NCBI GenBank assembly: GCA_025927935.1
Contig: JAICKM010000004.1
Location: forward strand, 1-32,566
Direction of reading: 5' to 3'
Length of the DNA stretch: 32,566 nt
Origin: Chloroflexia bacterium
Lineage (GTDB): Bacteria; Chloroflexota; Chloroflexia; QHBQ01; JADMIH01
In this document: piece after piece, positions 31,437-32,566 of the stretch
How the letters are laid out: each line of letters begins with the position of its first letter
Numbering within the stretch: position 1 is the first letter of the stretch
The notes under the pieces: generated by a model
Database searches by the model: none
The model's input: the letters and a program-made list of their open reading frames with translations, nothing else
What the model was told of the DNA's origin: nothing
Position numbers and translations under genes: made by a program

Positions 31437-32435
31437 CTATGCGCCCGGCACCGGTCCGGCTACCACGTCGCGCCCGGCAGCCGTCCGGGTCTCCTGGGGT
31501 GCATCGGCGGCCAGCACACCGTCGACGATCAGCACCCGCTTGAGGGCCGCAATGCCGACTTCGAGCATACTCTCGTCCGGGGGCCGGGTGGTCAGCCCCT
31601 GGAGGGCCAGGCCCGGCGCCATGAGGGTGCGCACCAGGCGGTTCTGATAGTGCCCCGCGGCCCAGCGGATCAGTTCATAGGCCACGGCGGCGACGATGGG
31701 CACCAGCACGATGCGTGATAGCAGCCGCAATGCGAAAGGCGGCCGGCCGAGCAGCACGAAGAAGATGATCGACAGGACGACGACGATCAGCAGGAACGTG
31801 GTGCCGCAGCGTGGATTAATCACAGTGCAGCGCTGCACGTCTTTCGGCGTGAGGGGCAGACCCGCTTCGTAGGCGTTGATCGTCTTATGCTCGGCGCCGT
31901 GGTAGCCGAAGACGCGCCGGATCTCCGGCACGCGCCCGATCAGCACCATATAGCCGAGCAGGAAGGCCAGGCGAATCGCGCCTTCGATCAGGTTGCTGGC
32001 CCAGGCGTCGCCGATAAAGCGGTCGGCCCAGCCGACCAGCAGGAGGGGCGCGACGAAGAACACGGCGACGGCAAACAGCAGCGAGACCGCCATGGCCGCG
32101 CCGATGCCGCTGTCCGTACCCTCCATAAAGCGCTTGGGATCATCATTCGCCGGGGCCGGTGTGGCCGGCGTCTCCGCCGCTGCCTTCTCCTCGGCTTCCG
32201 CGGCCACGGCCGCCGAGAAGCGCAGGCTGCGCATGCCCAGCGCCATGCTCTCCCAGAGCAGCATCACGCCGCGCAGCAGCGGCCAGTTGCTGTATTTCGT
32301 CAGGTTCTGGGCCAGCGGCTCGTCGTAGGTGACGATCTCGCCGTCGGGCCGGCGCACGGCGATCGCCATATGCTTGCGCCCGCGCATCATCACGCCTTCG
32401 AGCACCGCCTGCCCACCGTAATAGAATTTCGCCAC
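31437..32435 (-). CDS. DUF1385 membrane protein (YqhQ-like)
   Basis: 332 residues from GTG at 32435 (MAKFYYGGQAVLEGVMMRGR), with GAGG before it. DUF1385 signature at the N-terminus (GGQAVLEGVMMRGRK) and in FGYHGAEHKTINAYEAG and HPRCGTTFLL-like (here NPRCGTTFLL). Four or more membrane segments, between about 110-135, 150-168, 211-230 and 236-258. Residues 78-106 are an Ala/Glu/Pro-rich insert. Function of the family unknown. The upstream region to the window edge shows a weak TACAAT element on the minus strand. Confidence 0.92.
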   Translation of the reverse strand: MAKFYYGGQAVLEGVMMRGRKHMAIAVRRPDGEIVTYDEPLAQNLTKYSNWPLLRGVMLLWESMALGMRSLRFSAAVAAEAEEKAAAETPATPAPANDDPKRFMEGTDSGIGAAMAVSLLFAVAVFFVAPLLLVGWADRFIGDAWASNLIEGAIRLAFLLGYMVLIGRVPEIRRVFGYHGAEHKTINAYEAGLPLTPKDVQRCTVINPRCGTTFLLIVVVLSIIFFVLLGRPPFALRLLSRIVLVPIVAAVAYELIRWAAGHYQNRLVRTLMAPGLALQGLTTRPPDESMLEVGIAALKRVLIVDGVLAADAPQETRTAAGRDVVAGPVPGA

Positions 32436-32566
32436 TTCGCCTCACATTTCCCTGTGACCTGCCGCGGCCTGGCCACGGCAAGTTACCATAATTGACGTTG
32501 GATTAGGTCCATTGTACCAGAAAGCCCCCCTAAATGGAAGTCCTGAGTATCCGGGCCGGAAGTCCC

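Overview
The window is a GC-rich bacterial chromosome segment, most likely from the Chloroflexota (class not determinable here). This is inferred from gene content: secreted proteins ending in Thr/Pro-rich tails, a lamin-tail-domain protein, a DUF4388 / small GTPase / roadblock signalling set, a Cache-GAF-PAS histidine kinase, and an antiporter fused to a rhodanese domain. There is no phylogenetic marker protein, so the assignment is tentative. Vegetative promoters close to TTGACA-N17/18-TATAAT are easy to see at many genes.

Layout. Positions 1-3977 (minus strand) form one signalling operon: sensor histidine kinase, OmpR-type response regulator, and a branched-chain-amino-acid-type substrate-binding lipoprotein cut by the window edge. 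Positions 4259-7995 (minus) hold an exporter operon: DHA2-type MFS transporter, overlapping cysteine-dioxygenase-like cupin, MBL-fold protein with an N-terminal zinc knuckle, and a DHFR/RibD-like reductase. It is divergent from an HxlR-type regulator (8223) that looks leaderless. Positions 9051-10611 carry a frameshifted VOC/glyoxalase gene, a nested inverted repeat and an aldo/keto reductase. Positions 10894-11478 hold rnpB and tRNA-His on the minus strand, apparently one transcript from a perfect consensus promoter to a good terminator.

Positions 11614-14520 are less GC-rich and accessory in character: a strong promoter with a long unexplained leader, a lipoprotein, a decayed zinc-ribbon ORF, and a tight three-gene cassette (13259-14513). 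The cassette encodes a toxin-like protein, a Cys4 zinc-ribbon protein overlapping it by ATGA, and a DUF6941-like protein. Then follow tRNA-Pro, tRNA-Gly and tRNA-Ile2(CAU). The last ends exactly at, and shares one base with, the ATG of a TolB-like lipoprotein gene. Next are a class III adenylate/guanylate cyclase (minus), a secreted lamin-tail protein with a leaderless-type promoter, a 63-residue hyperacidic protein, and a cell-wall amidase with two lysozyme-like repeats.

Positions 21491-26059 hold the antiporter-rhodanese fusion, whose reading frame is interrupted by one in-frame TGA exactly where a Cys is expected (selenocysteine or nonsense mutation), a PaaI-type thioesterase and a GAF-GAF histidine kinase. 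Positions 26270-32435 hold a protein with a duplicated 23-residue motif, a YtxH-like small protein pair, mnmA with a small membrane protein, the DUF4388-GTPase-roadblock genes and a DUF1385 membrane protein.

The observations most worth follow-up are the in-frame TGA in the rhodanese domain, the tRNA/start-codon overlap, the toxin-immunity-like cassette, and the rnpB-tRNA-His transcript.
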